A stretch of DNA of 64,000 nucleotides from Caulobacteraceae bacterium (lineage in GTDB: Bacteria; Pseudomonadota; Alphaproteobacteria; Caulobacterales; Caulobacteraceae). Of the stretch, positions 36,188 through 44,980 are shown in pieces (position 1 is the stretch's first letter; each line of letters opens with the position of its first letter). The stretch spans positions 92,834-156,833 of the forward strand of contig CANJPZ010000004.1 of the NCBI GenBank assembly GCA_947476325.1. The letters run 5' to 3'. The notes beneath the pieces were generated by a model. That model did not search any database. It had not been told where the DNA came from and worked only from the letters and a program-made list of their open reading frames with translations. Both the position numbers and the translations under genes were made by a program.

Positions 36188-37174
36188 ATGAGCCTTACCG
36201 CCCACCGCTTTTCCGTCGCGCCCATGATGGACTGGACCGACCGGCATTGCCGGGCGTTTCACCGTGTCCTGACCAAACGGGCGCTGCTCTATACCGAGAT
36301 GGTGACGACGGGCGCCGTACTGCATGGCCCGCGGGAGCGGTTGTTGGGCTATTCACCGTGTGAGCATCCCGTCGCCCTGCAGCTGGGCGGATCTGACCCG
36401 GCAGATCTGGCGGCGTCGGCGCAGATTGGCGCAGACCTGGGTTATGACGAGATAAACCTCAATGTCGGCTGCCCGTCTGATCGGGTGCAATCGGGCAGGT
36501 TCGGCGCCTGTCTGATGCTTGAACCAGACGTCGTCGCCGAGGGCATGGCGGCGATGATTTCCGCTGTTGCTGTTCCCGTGACCTTGAAGTGCCGGATCGG
36601 CGTCGATGACCAGGATCCGGAACAGAGCCTGTTCACCCTGGTCGATGCCTGTGCGGCGGCCGGGGTGAAGACGGTGATTGTCCACGCCCGCAAGGCCTGG
36701 CTGTCCGGCCTGTCACCGAAGGAGAACCGCGATGTTCCACCGCTCGACTATCCGCTGGTCTACCGACTGAAGGCTGAACGTCCGGACCTGACCATTGTCA
36801 TCAACGGCGGAGTGGCGAGCCTTGCTGAAGCAGAAGAGCACCTGAGCCATGTCGATGGCGTCATGCTGGGCAGGGCGGCCTATCATGAGCCCGGAATTCT
36901 GGGACAGGTCGACCGACGGATTTTCGACCAGGGTGAAGACGTCGATGGGTTCGCAGCAGTCGAGGCCTATCTGCCCTATGTTGAAACCCAACTGGCCAAC
37001 GGCGTCCACATGGCCGCCATGACCCGCCACATGCTGGGCCTGTTTCACGGCATGCGCGGGGCACGGGCCTGGCGGCGGATCATGACGGTCGAAGGCGTCA
37101 GCCCCGGCGCCGGGATCGAGGTGATCCAGCGCGCCCTGGACGCCGTGCGCCCCGACACCGTCGAAGCCGCCTAA
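36188..37174 (+). CDS. dusA: tRNA-dihydrouridine synthase, DusA type
   Basis: A 328-residue FMN enzyme that reduces uridines 20/20a in the tRNA D-loop. The N-terminus has SVAPMMDWTDRHCR, the active site is NVGCPSDRVQSGRFGACLM with Cys95 as the acid, and the FMN phosphate site contains INGGVASLAEAEEHL and DGVMLGRAAYHEP. The pattern GCPSDRVQ and the length point to DusA rather than DusB or DusC. Its last four bases overlap the convergent esterase gene. Confidence 0.95.
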   Translation: MSLTAHRFSVAPMMDWTDRHCRAFHRVLTKRALLYTEMVTTGAVLHGPRERLLGYSPCEHPVALQLGGSDPADLAASAQIGADLGYDEINLNVGCPSDRVQSGRFGACLMLEPDVVAEGMAAMISAVAVPVTLKCRIGVDDQDPEQSLFTLVDACAAAGVKTVIVHARKAWLSGLSPKENRDVPPLDYPLVYRLKAERPDLTIVINGGVASLAEAEEHLSHVDGVMLGRAAYHEPGILGQVDRRIFDQGEDVDGFAAVEAYLPYVETQLANGVHMAAMTRHMLGLFHGMRGARAWRRIMTVEGVSPGAGIEVIQRALDAVRPDTVEAA

Positions 37175-38331
37175 CGACCCGCTGGCGGTCCACCGCGGCC
37201 TGGCGCCCCCGGTGCGCCAGGGCCGCCGCGTCCCCCGCCACCGCCGCCGCCTGCGCGAGCCGGAGCGGCCGCCATCTCAGGCGTGATCACACCGACATTG
37301 GTGGTTTTGGAGACGGTGTTGAAGAACATGAACACCTTTTCGATGTTCCTGGCGCCCCTGCGGATCCAGAACTCGTGGTCCGAGCCGGGAGACTGCAGAT
37401 AGATCACCTGACCGCCGACCGACTGAAGGTTCATCACCGAGCGGCGCGATGTGTCTGGCGAGACGATGGAATCCTTTTCGCCATGCATGATCAGCATGGG
37501 GATGTTTTTGACCTTCTGGGCCGCCTCGGCGTTGGCCAGGCCGTTGGCGCCGGACATGGGCGCAAGGCCTGCCCAGATGTCGCTGTGGGCGCCGCCCAGA
37601 TAATAGGTGCCGGCTCCGCCCATTGAATGACCCGTCAGATAGATGCGGGCATTATCGATGTTGTACTTGCCGCGCACTGTGGCCAGCACGTTCATGGCGT
37701 CCATTTCCGAAAGCTCGCCGGTCACATAGGTCCTGCTCGTTCCCGGCTTGGTCTGGGCGGTCGGCACCGCCGCCATCGGGCGTGAGCCCCACCAGCCGCC
37801 CAGCGAAAAGCCCATGGGCGCAACGACAATATAGCCAAAGCGCTCGGCATTGTCGGTGGTGCCATCGAACAGGATCTGTTGCAGGGGGGTGATGTTCAGC
37901 CCGTGCAGGTCGACGATCAGGGGCGTGGGCCTGGAAGGATCGTAGGTGGAGGGGATGAACAGCGTATAGGGCATGTCCGCATTGGCTTCGTTGAGGTGAT
38001 AGGTGCACTCGAGGATGCGCCTTTGCGAAGCGGTCAAGGCCGGCTGGGCCGACCGGGGAATGCCGTTGAAGCCTTTTGATATGTCAGGTGGGGTGACACC
38101 GGGCAGGGGCGAGCCATCGTGGTTAACGTTAGGGTCTCCCGCGCTCTCGGCGGCGTGGGCGGCGGTGAGGAACTGGCAGTTTTGTCCCGGCGCCAGCTGG
38201 GCGGCAGTCTTGCCAGCAACGCCAGCTGCAGCTTTCGGCGCGGCTTTGGTTGCGGCTCTTGGCGTCTGTGCGCCGGCCTGAACGGCCATAAGGCTCGCCG
38301 CGACAACGAGCAGTCCGTAACGAAGTTTCAT
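37171..38331 (-). CDS. Exported PHB-depolymerase-like esterase
   Basis: A 386-residue protein with a signal peptide (to about residue 22) and an alpha/beta-hydrolase domain. LIVDLHGLN forms the oxyanion strand, Ser236 lies in GHSMGG, MLIMHGEKDSIVSP offers the acidic residue and SDHEFW the His. The arrangement resembles polyhydroxybutyrate depolymerase/feruloyl esterase (LpqC-like) proteins. A Gly/Pro/Arg-rich low-complexity tail of about 35 residues ends the chain. Start ATG 38331 is preceded by GGGGGA. The true substrate is unknown. Confidence 0.82.
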   Translation of the reverse strand: MKLRYGLLVVAASLMAVQAGAQTPRAATKAAPKAAAGVAGKTAAQLAPGQNCQFLTAAHAAESAGDPNVNHDGSPLPGVTPPDISKGFNGIPRSAQPALTASQRRILECTYHLNEANADMPYTLFIPSTYDPSRPTPLIVDLHGLNITPLQQILFDGTTDNAERFGYIVVAPMGFSLGGWWGSRPMAAVPTAQTKPGTSRTYVTGELSEMDAMNVLATVRGKYNIDNARIYLTGHSMGGAGTYYLGGAHSDIWAGLAPMSGANGLANAEAAQKVKNIPMLIMHGEKDSIVSPDTSRRSVMNLQSVGGQVIYLQSPGSDHEFWIRRGARNIEKVFMFFNTVSKTTNVGVITPEMAAAPARAGGGGGGGRGGPGAPGAPGRGGPPAGR

Positions 38332-38439
38332 GATGTCCCCCTTCGGTGGCGTCGGCATTTGTTCAAGCCGCTCGCCTTGCCGCCACTAGACGATACAAAA
38401 GCGTCCCGGGCAAGAATTGGGGTCGGAAGCCGCCGGTTC

Positions 38440-38964
38440 TTAAGGGTGCAGGATCAGCGACGACTGTGTCGCTTCAAATCGGTTGAGGCGCCCCAGATAG
38501 CTCATGCCCAGGAGGGATGCGTCCAGGCCGTTTTCGATAACGTAGGCTTCGACGTTGTCGACTTCGGCGCCGGCGATTGAAATGCTGGCCAGATTGATCC
38601 TGGCCGCCCGCGCCGGACCGTTGGCGGTGGTGACCTTGTAATCATAGGAAAGGCCGGCGGGTGTGAAGCCAAGGCGGCGCGCATCCTCAGGGCTGAGCGC
38701 CACGGCGGTGGCGCCGGTGTCGACCAGGAAGCGCACAGCGGACTCGTTGACTCGGGCCTCGGCCCAGAAATGGCCGTCGGGGCCCTTGGAAATCGAGGCG
38801 GCGGAGCCGGCGGAACGGGACTCTGACGAAGGCAGAACGGCCGATGCGGCCAGCAGAGCGTGATTCTTCTGGTCGAGGCGCACTTTGCTCAAATGCACGA
38901 CCCCTTGAGCGGCCGCGACCGACGCCAGAACAGCCACGCTTGCGATAACGGCAATCCTCAACAT
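38440..38964 (-). CDS. Exported retropepsin-like aspartic protease
   Basis: A 174-residue protein with a hydrophobic N-terminus (about 1-20) and a single clan AA protease domain. The active-site motif is FLVDTGATAVALS (Asp82), followed by GFTPAGLSYDYKVTTANG and the second hallmark SLLGMSYLGRLNRFE near the end. This is the TIGR02281 type found in many Proteobacteria; such enzymes work as homodimers, probably in the periplasm. The physiological target is unknown. It is followed on the same strand by a DUF1289 gene region only in map order; the two are divergent from dusA. Confidence 0.88.
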   Translation of the reverse strand: MLRIAVIASVAVLASVAAAQGVVHLSKVRLDQKNHALLAASAVLPSSESRSAGSAASISKGPDGHFWAEARVNESAVRFLVDTGATAVALSPEDARRLGFTPAGLSYDYKVTTANGPARAARINLASISIAGAEVDNVEAYVIENGLDASLLGMSYLGRLNRFEATQSSLILHP

Positions 38965-39057
38965 CGCACACCCCGCCTTCGGCACATTATTGAGCCCTTC
39001 TGGACCCGAATTTGAGACCAAGTGTCGCCCAAAGGCGTTTGCAAGCCGTGAACGCGA

Positions 39058-39273
39058 TTATGGCAGCCTGGAAGGGTCTATCTGCGACCGGCGCGAGGGA
39101 AGCGCTTCCATGATCGCTGCGCGTTCTTCAGCGGTGTATCGCTGCCATCGAACGATCTCGGGCAGGCTACGGAAGCAGCCCAGGCACAGCCGGCTGGGTC
39201 CGTCGACCACGCAGACCTTGATGCAGGGCGTCTCCACCAGCTTTTCCGGCTCGACATAGCTCATGAGCCTCAT
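39058..39273 (-). CDS. DUF1289 small Cys-rich protein
   Basis: A 71-residue protein with the DUF1289 signature CIKVCVVDGPSRLCLGCFRS: cysteines at 17, 21, 30 and 33, probably a metal or cluster site, then a conserved Glu and RWQRY. The family is widespread in Proteobacteria and has no established role. Start ATG 39273 is used; ATG 39264 is the alternative. It is divergent from the phospholipase D-like gene with only 36 bases between starts. Confidence 0.88.
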   Translation of the reverse strand: MRLMSYVEPEKLVETPCIKVCVVDGPSRLCLGCFRSLPEIVRWQRYTAEERAAIMEALPSRRSQIDPSRLP

Positions 39274-39309
39274 GTGACAATCCCATCGCGGCAAGGCAAG
39301 GTCCCGTTG

Positions 39310-40809
39310 ATGGCTGTTGATCTGAAGATTTGGAGCGACGAGACAAGATGGCGCTCGGCGCGCGCCGACAAGGTCGCCTGGCTGATCGATTCCCAGGCCT
39401 ATTTCTCCGCAGCCTATGACGCCCTGCTGAAGGCGCGGCGCTCGGTGCTGTTGCTGGGATGGGGGTTTGATCCCCGCACGCGCCTTTCGCCGGACGGCGG
39501 CGTTGATGGCGGCGAGTCGGACGAAATCGGCAAGGTGCTGCTGCGCCTGACCGAGCTTAATCCGAACCTCGACGTGCGCGTGCTCGTCTGGAAATCTTCA
39601 TTGCCGATCAGCGCCACGCAGGAATTTTTTCCTCACCGGGCGCGCAAATGGTTCGAAGGCACTGGGGTCAAATTCCATCTGGATGATGCGGTGCCGATTG
39701 GCGCCTGCCATCACCAGAAGCTGCTGGTCATCGATGACGAGGTGGCCATAACCGGCGGCGGCGATTTCGCGACCGATCGCTGGGATTCAGTGGTGCACCG
39801 GGACGATGATGTTCGCCGGCTGCACCATGACCACAGCCATCACCCGCCCAGGCACGAAGTGATGGTCATGGTTGGCGGTCAGGCGGCGCGGGAGCTGGGC
39901 AATCTGGCGCGGGAACGCTGGGCCAGGGCCGTGGATGAAGTTTCGGCCGCCGGCCCGCCGTCCGATGGACCAAACCCCTGGCCGGGCAATGTGCGCAGCG
40001 ACCTTGCTGGTATTGACGTCCACATCTCGCGCACCGAGCCCGCCTGGCGACATCATCCGGCCATCCGCGAAATCCGCCGCCTGACCCGTGACAGTCTGTT
40101 CGCCGCCAAAAAATTTATTTATCTGGAAAATCAATATTTCACCTCCCCGTTGGTTGCAGAGGCCCTGGCTGCACGCCTGTCTGAACCGTACGGGCCAGAA
40201 GTGGTTCTGATCACCACACTCCAGGCGCCGAGCTGGTTTGATCGTCTGACCATGGACCGGCTTAGATCGGTAATGATCCGCAGGCTGCATGAGGCCGATG
40301 TGTTCGGACGTTTTCGCGCCTACAGCCCGGTAACCTCAGGCGGCAAACCGATCATTGTGCATTCCAAAGTGACGATCATCGATGACGACATCGTGCGCAT
40401 TGGCTCGGCCAATCTGAACAACCGGTCCTTCGGTTTCGACACCGAACTTGAGCTGGGACTGCAAGCAAAGAACGACGCCGAACGCGCTATAATCCGGCAT
40501 CTCCGTGGATCCCTTGTCGGCCACTTCATGGCGCGAGACGCCGAAGCGGTTGAGCGCGCCATGGGGACGGACGACAGCCTGTCCCGGGCGATTGAGGCCC
40601 TGAACCGTCACGGCCGGCTTTTGCCGCTGTCTCCGACGTGGCTCAGTCCGCTCGCGCGCTTTATCGCCGATTTTCATCTGGGCGATCCCACTTCGCCGAA
40701 GGATTCCTTTCGACCCTTTATGCGCCGCCGTTTTCTGGACGAGCAGGTGCGCGAGATCGCCGCCGAGAGCGGCATGCTGCGATTCATCAACTCAGATCAA
40801 AATCCATGA
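39310..40809 (+). CDS. Phospholipase D-like/cardiolipin synthase-type enzyme
   Basis: A 499-residue protein with two HKD motifs: HHQKLLVID (134-142) followed by GGGDF, and HSKVTIIDDD (about residue 355) followed by GSANLNNRSFGFDTE. These define the PLD active site, used for phospholipid hydrolysis or transphosphatidylation. A His/Asp-rich insert (VHRDDDVRRLHHDHSHHPP) follows the first motif. There are no N-terminal membrane helices as in ClsA. ATG 39310 has AAGG upstream. The 3' end overlaps the EEP-family gene by 23 bases, tail to tail. Confidence 0.9.
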   Translation: MAVDLKIWSDETRWRSARADKVAWLIDSQAYFSAAYDALLKARRSVLLLGWGFDPRTRLSPDGGVDGGESDEIGKVLLRLTELNPNLDVRVLVWKSSLPISATQEFFPHRARKWFEGTGVKFHLDDAVPIGACHHQKLLVIDDEVAITGGGDFATDRWDSVVHRDDDVRRLHHDHSHHPPRHEVMVMVGGQAARELGNLARERWARAVDEVSAAGPPSDGPNPWPGNVRSDLAGIDVHISRTEPAWRHHPAIREIRRLTRDSLFAAKKFIYLENQYFTSPLVAEALAARLSEPYGPEVVLITTLQAPSWFDRLTMDRLRSVMIRRLHEADVFGRFRAYSPVTSGGKPIIVHSKVTIIDDDIVRIGSANLNNRSFGFDTELELGLQAKNDAERAIIRHLRGSLVGHFMARDAEAVERAMGTDDSLSRAIEALNRHGRLLPLSPTWLSPLARFIADFHLGDPTSPKDSFRPFMRRRFLDEQVREIAAESGMLRFINSDQNP

Positions 40810-41524
40810 TCAGCGGCAGATGATCGGATGCAGTGCGAATTAGCGGGCTCTGCGGTGCGAAGAGAGCCGTGACAGTCACACCGGGCGTTACGAAAATGTG
40901 GTCGATTTCGAAAATCGCGAACCGCGACGGGAAGGTCGAGGTCACCTGTTTTGGGCCGTGAATAAGCGTACGGGCATCGCGCATCTTGCGGGCCAGGGCC
41001 TTGTAGGGACGAGAACCGATGGCGGCGTTGAAGTCGCCCAGCAGGATGCCTGGCTTTCGGAACCGCGGATGACCGGTCCAGGCCTCGCCCGCGATCGCGT
41101 TGGCCTGGTTTTCCTTTTCGCGCGCAACCAGACCCAGATGGGTGTTGATGATCTGAAGCTGGGTCCCGTCGACATCCACCGCCACCCACAGCGCGCCGCG
41201 TGGCTCGAGGATTCCAGACAGATAGCTGTGGCCCGGCAGGGGAGCGGCCTGCACCAGGCGCTCAGGATAGCGGGTCAGAATAGCATCGCCGTAGAGCTCC
41301 TCCTCGACCTTCATGGCGGGATGGAAATGCACGGCCATTTCCAGACCCAGGGCGATCTCGTGAGCCTGATCCACCATGTCGGTGCGGGTCCGTCGCACAT
41401 CCAGTTCCTGCAAGGCGACGATGTCCGGCTCGAACGAGGCGATGACTTCGACAATGCGCTCGACATCAAGTTTTTTGTCGGTCCCGACGCAGCGATGGAC
41501 GTTGTAGGTCAGGATGCGCGGCAT
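40787..41524 (-). CDS. Endonuclease/exonuclease/phosphatase family protein
   Basis: A 245-residue EEP-fold protein: RILTYNVH at the start, VALQELD with metal-binding Glu40, INTHLG, LLGDFNA and the final SDHLPL, all catalytic signature parts. Members cleave nucleic acids, inositol phosphates or sphingomyelin-like lipids. The tail-to-tail neighbour is a phospholipase D-like enzyme, a pairing that suggests phospholipid-head-group chemistry, but this is inference. Confidence 0.88.
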   Translation of the reverse strand: MPRILTYNVHRCVGTDKKLDVERIVEVIASFEPDIVALQELDVRRTRTDMVDQAHEIALGLEMAVHFHPAMKVEEELYGDAILTRYPERLVQAAPLPGHSYLSGILEPRGALWVAVDVDGTQLQIINTHLGLVAREKENQANAIAGEAWTGHPRFRKPGILLGDFNAAIGSRPYKALARKMRDARTLIHGPKQVTSTFPSRFAIFEIDHIFVTPGVTVTALFAPQSPLIRTASDHLPLIMDFDLS

Positions 41525-41666
41525 GGACGTTGAATTCGATCCTCTAAGACACTCTGCCGATAGAGCATTGTTCCGCGGATGTTGACCCAACGACAATCTT
41601 TGCAAGGCGCCCCGCGGCGCCTATACAACGCACGACGATTCAAAAAGGCTACGGGAGCACACCGCG

Positions 41667-42866
41667 ATGAACCTCGAATTCACAGCTGAGGACAACGCTT
41701 TTCGCGCGGAGATTCGCGCCTTTCTCGAAGAGAACTATCCCAAGGACATAACCGAGCGGCTTGGCGCTGGCGAGGAAGCGACCAAGGAAGACTACGTCCG
41801 CTGGCACAAGATCCTGGCGGCCAAGGGTTGGTCGGTAATCAGCTGGCCGGTTCAGTACGGCGGCACCGGCTGGACGCCGACACAAAAGTACATCTGGAAC
41901 CAGGAAAACGCCCGCATCGACGCTTTGCCGCTGATATCGTTCGGCGTCGCCATGGTTGGGCCGGTGATCTACACCTTTGGCACGCCCGAACAGAAGGCCA
42001 AGTTCCTGCCGGGCATCGTCTCGGGCGATGTTTGGTGGTGCCAGGGTTATTCCGAGCCGGGCTCGGGCTCTGACCTGGCGTCTTTGCGCACCCGCGCGGT
42101 GCGCGAGGGTGACCACTACATCATCAACGGCCAAAAGACCTGGACCACCATGGCCCAGCACGCTGACTGGGGCTTCTTCCTGTGCCGTACCGATCCGGAT
42201 GCGAAGAAGCAGGAAGGCATCAGTTTCATCCTGGTCGACATGAAGACGCCGGGCGTTACGGTCCGCCCGATCATCCTGCTGGATGGCGCCCACGAAGTGA
42301 ACGACGTCTTCCTGGAAGACGTAAAGGTTCCGGTCGAAAACCGTGTCTTTGAGGAAAACAAGGGCTGGACGGCCGCCAAGTTCCTTTTGGCCCACGAACG
42401 CTCCGGCATTGCCGGCGTCGCACGCTCCAAGCGCGGTATCGACAAGATCCGCCAGATCGCGGGCACCGAATTCGCTGATGACGGTGGCAAACTGATCGAC
42501 GATGCGAACTTCCGCCGCAAGGTCGCCGAGCTGGAGATCGACCTGACCGCGCTGGAATATACCGAACTGCGCAGCCTGGCGGGCGAAAACGCCGGCAAGG
42601 GACCCGGCCCGGAAACCTCGATCCTCAAGATCAAGGGCACCGAGATCCAGCAGCGAGTCACCGAACTGGCTCTTGAGGCAGTCGGCCACTATGGCGCGCC
42701 CTATTTCCGCGGCTTCCCGAACGACGGCGACAACGCCCATCCGATCGGCCCGGAATACGCTCACCACGCCGCGCCGCGTTATTTCAACGTCCGCAAGACC
42801 TCGATCTACGGCGGATCAAACGAGATTCAGCGCAACATCATCGCCAAGATGGTGCTTGGTCTCTAA
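41667..42866 (+). CDS. Acyl-CoA dehydrogenase, first of a pair
   Basis: A 399-residue ACAD with GYSEPGSGSDLASLRTRAVR at the flavin strand, IINGQKTWTT, and C-terminal YGGSNEIQRNIIAKMVLGL. It starts a three-gene run with another ACAD and a small monooxygenase-like gene. Such tandem ACADs of unequal type often form heterotetramers acting on bulky, branched or cyclic acyl-CoAs. The ATG follows GGGAGC. Confidence 0.9.
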   Translation: MNLEFTAEDNAFRAEIRAFLEENYPKDITERLGAGEEATKEDYVRWHKILAAKGWSVISWPVQYGGTGWTPTQKYIWNQENARIDALPLISFGVAMVGPVIYTFGTPEQKAKFLPGIVSGDVWWCQGYSEPGSGSDLASLRTRAVREGDHYIINGQKTWTTMAQHADWGFFLCRTDPDAKKQEGISFILVDMKTPGVTVRPIILLDGAHEVNDVFLEDVKVPVENRVFEENKGWTAAKFLLAHERSGIAGVARSKRGIDKIRQIAGTEFADDGGKLIDDANFRRKVAELEIDLTALEYTELRSLAGENAGKGPGPETSILKIKGTEIQQRVTELALEAVGHYGAPYFRGFPNDGDNAHPIGPEYAHHAAPRYFNVRKTSIYGGSNEIQRNIIAKMVLGL

Positions 42867-42896
42867 GTCACAGAATTAAAAGAAAGATTCCCGGGA

Positions 42897-44045
42897 ATGG
42901 ATTTCGATTTCACCGAAGAACAGACGATGCTGCGCGACATGGTCGCCAGCTACCTGTCGGACAACTACAGCTTTGACGCCCGTCAGGGCGTTATCAAGTC
43001 GGGCTCTGGTTTCCGGCCCGCGGTTTGGACCGCCTTTGCCGAAGAGCTCGGCATTCTTGGTGCCTCGTTCTCCGAAGACCAGGGCGGTCTGGGCGGCGGC
43101 GCGATAGAAAACCTCGTGGTCATGGAACAGTTCGGCAAGGCGCTGGTGCTCGAGGACTATCTCGGCGCCGTGGTTGTGGCCGGCGGCTTCATTCGTCATT
43201 CCGGTTGGTCGGGCGGCCCGGCCCTGGCTGAACAGATCATCGCCGGATCAGCGATCCCGGCCTTCGCCTACGCCGAACCACAAGGCCGCTACAACTGGGC
43301 CGACTTGAAGACCACAGCTAAGAAGGATGGCGGCGCCTACGTCCTGAACGGTCACAAAGCTGTTGTTGTCGGTGGACCCAACGCGACGCATTTCATTGTC
43401 ACCGCCCGCACTTCGGGCGGCCAGCGCGATGCGGCTGGAGTCTCGGTGTTCCTGGTCGACAAGTCCACCAAGGGCGTTGTCACCCGCGACTATCCCAACA
43501 TCGACGGCCCCACCGCTTCGGAGGTTTATTTCGAGAACGTCTCGGTCCCCACTGCCAACCTGATCGGCCAAGAGGGCAAGGCCCTGCCGCTGGTGGAGCG
43601 GGTGATCGATGAAGCCACCGTGGCGTCCATGGCCGAGGCCTGCGGCGTCATGGAAAAACTCCATACCTTGACCATGGAATACACCCAGACTCGCAAGCAG
43701 TTCGGTCAGCCGATCGCCCAGTTCCAGGTGCTACAACACCGCATGGTCGACATGTTCATCCAGCTGCAGCAGTCGATCTCAATGACCTATATGGCCACGA
43801 TGAAGATCGATTCCGAGGATGCGGTTGAGCGCGCCAAGGCCGTGGCGTCCGCCAAGGTCCAGGTCGCCAAGGCCTGCAAATTCGTCGGTGAAAACGCCAT
43901 TCAGCTGCATGGCGGTATGGGCATGACCGAGGAAATGGCCGTCAGTCACTACTTCAAACGCGCGTCCTTGCTCCGCTACCTGTTCGGCGGTGAGGACCAC
44001 CACATGGTCCGCTATGAGACCCTGTCCTTTGGAAAGGCCAAATGA
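42897..44045 (+). CDS. Acyl-CoA dehydrogenase, second of a pair
   Basis: A 382-residue ACAD less typical than its partner: the N-terminal EEQTMLRDMVASYLSD and middle FAYAEPQGRYNW replace the usual T-E-P-x-x-G-S-D signature, while the C-terminal RKQFGQPIAQFQVLQHRMVDM and QLHGGMGMTEEMAVSHYFKR are normal. This divergence is usual for the second subunit of heterotetrameric ACADs. It begins 30 bases after the first ACAD, and its stop overlaps the next ATG by four bases. Confidence 0.88.
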   Translation: MDFDFTEEQTMLRDMVASYLSDNYSFDARQGVIKSGSGFRPAVWTAFAEELGILGASFSEDQGGLGGGAIENLVVMEQFGKALVLEDYLGAVVVAGGFIRHSGWSGGPALAEQIIAGSAIPAFAYAEPQGRYNWADLKTTAKKDGGAYVLNGHKAVVVGGPNATHFIVTARTSGGQRDAAGVSVFLVDKSTKGVVTRDYPNIDGPTASEVYFENVSVPTANLIGQEGKALPLVERVIDEATVASMAEACGVMEKLHTLTMEYTQTRKQFGQPIAQFQVLQHRMVDMFIQLQQSISMTYMATMKIDSEDAVERAKAVASAKVQVAKACKFVGENAIQLHGGMGMTEEMAVSHYFKRASLLRYLFGGEDHHMVRYETLSFGKAK

Positions 44046-44332
44046 GCATGATTGCCGCCATCGCTACCCTGCGCACCAAGGAAGGCACACAGGCCGACTT
44101 TGAGGCCGCCTTCGCCAAGCTTTCCGACGCGGTCCACGCCAATGAGCCGGGCAACAAGCTGTATCAGCTGACCCGCTCGACCGAGGCCGGTGTCTACAAG
44201 GTTCTGGAAATCTACGTCGACGCCGATGCGGTGCAGGCGCATCGGGATTCAGTCCACTTCAAGGAACTGGGTGCGGCGCTGGGGGCGTTCATGGCTGGCC
44301 GGGCCGAGGTGGAACGCCTGGAAGTCGTCTAG
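44042..44332 (+). CDS. ABM-fold small monooxygenase-like protein
   Basis: A 96-residue ferredoxin-like ABM domain protein: MIAAIATLRTKEGTQADFEA, EPGNKLYQLTRS and YKVLEIYVDADAVQAHRDS followed by HFKELG fit the YgiN/antibiotic-biosynthesis-monooxygenase family. These act as dimers on quinols or other aromatic substrates without cofactors, or only bind small ligands. Its ATG overlaps the stop of the second acyl-CoA dehydrogenase (ATGA), so translation is likely coupled and its substrate probably belongs to the same catabolic route. Confidence 0.85.
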   Translation: MSMIAAIATLRTKEGTQADFEAAFAKLSDAVHANEPGNKLYQLTRSTEAGVYKVLEIYVDADAVQAHRDSVHFKELGAALGAFMAGRAEVERLEVV

Positions 44333-44338
44333 CCAGAA

Positions 44339-44367
44339 CGCCGCCATGACCCCGGGTCACGGCGGCG
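44339..44367. terminator. Strong hairpin between convergent genes
   Basis: GCCGCC-A-TGACC-CCG-GGTCA-C-GGCGGC forms a long GC-rich stem with an A-C mismatch and a three-base loop just after the ABM gene stop and before the stop of the opposite-strand gene. There is no U-tract, but its place and strength fit a bidirectional terminator. Confidence 0.6.
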
Positions 44368-44381
44368 TCCTTGATGCCTGA

Positions 44382-44948
44382 CTAGCAGCCCTTGGCGCCG
44401 AACAGTTGCGAGACGCGGTTCAAGCGCTGGCTTTCATTCGAGGCCGTGGCCGGGGCAGCCGCTGCCGGACGTCCGTTGGCCACCGCCGTGCCGACCGCGT
44501 TGCTGGCGGCGTCGGTCGCGCTGGCGGCCGCCACAGCGCCAGCATACCCAAGACCAGGAATATTGCGGGCGATTTGACCGCGTGCGATGCCGCCCAGAGC
44601 GCCGCCCAGGGCGGCGCCACCGATGCGACGCCCGGTTCCGCCGCCGTTTGCGGCTTGCGCCTGGCGTTCGGTCTGGCTCTTGATCGTGGCGTTGAGGCTG
44701 TTCATTTCGGCGATCAGCTGTTCGCAGTTGAGCTGATTATCGGTGATCCGGAACACTTGGTAGACGCCGTTGGCGTCCTTGTCGGGTGCGGGCACCACCG
44801 GCGCCGATGGCACCTCGGCCGGCGCGGCCGGTTTTTCGCCGGCGGGCGCAGCGTCCGCGGTCGGCTTTTCAACCAGCGGCTTTTCCTGGGCGATGGCCGG
44901 GCCAGCGATCAGCAGGGCGGCGAGCAGGGCGATAGAACGACGATTCAT
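44382..44948 (-). CDS. Exported Gly/Ala-rich protein of unknown function
   Basis: A 188-residue protein with a signal peptide (to about residue 20), a Pro/Ala/Glu-rich linker, then a segment with a single Cys in QLNCEQLIAEMNSLN. A glycine-zipper-like region (GGAALGGALGGIARG, then GYAGAVAAAS) follows, and the chain ends FGAKGC. Glycine zippers often pack in membranes or oligomers. It lies 32 bases downstream of the 44981-46162 gene and is probably co-transcribed with it. Confidence 0.68.
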   Translation of the reverse strand: MNRRSIALLAALLIAGPAIAQEKPLVEKPTADAAPAGEKPAAPAEVPSAPVVPAPDKDANGVYQVFRITDNQLNCEQLIAEMNSLNATIKSQTERQAQAANGGGTGRRIGGAALGGALGGIARGQIARNIPGLGYAGAVAAASATDAASNAVGTAVANGRPAAAAPATASNESQRLNRVSQLFGAKGC

Positions 44949-44980
44949 GGATTTTCCTGACGTAAACGGGATGATGGGGC

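Noticed and set aside
41649..42767. A 372-residue frame opposite the first paired acyl-CoA dehydrogenase
   Set aside because: Shadow composition; opposite a clear ACAD.
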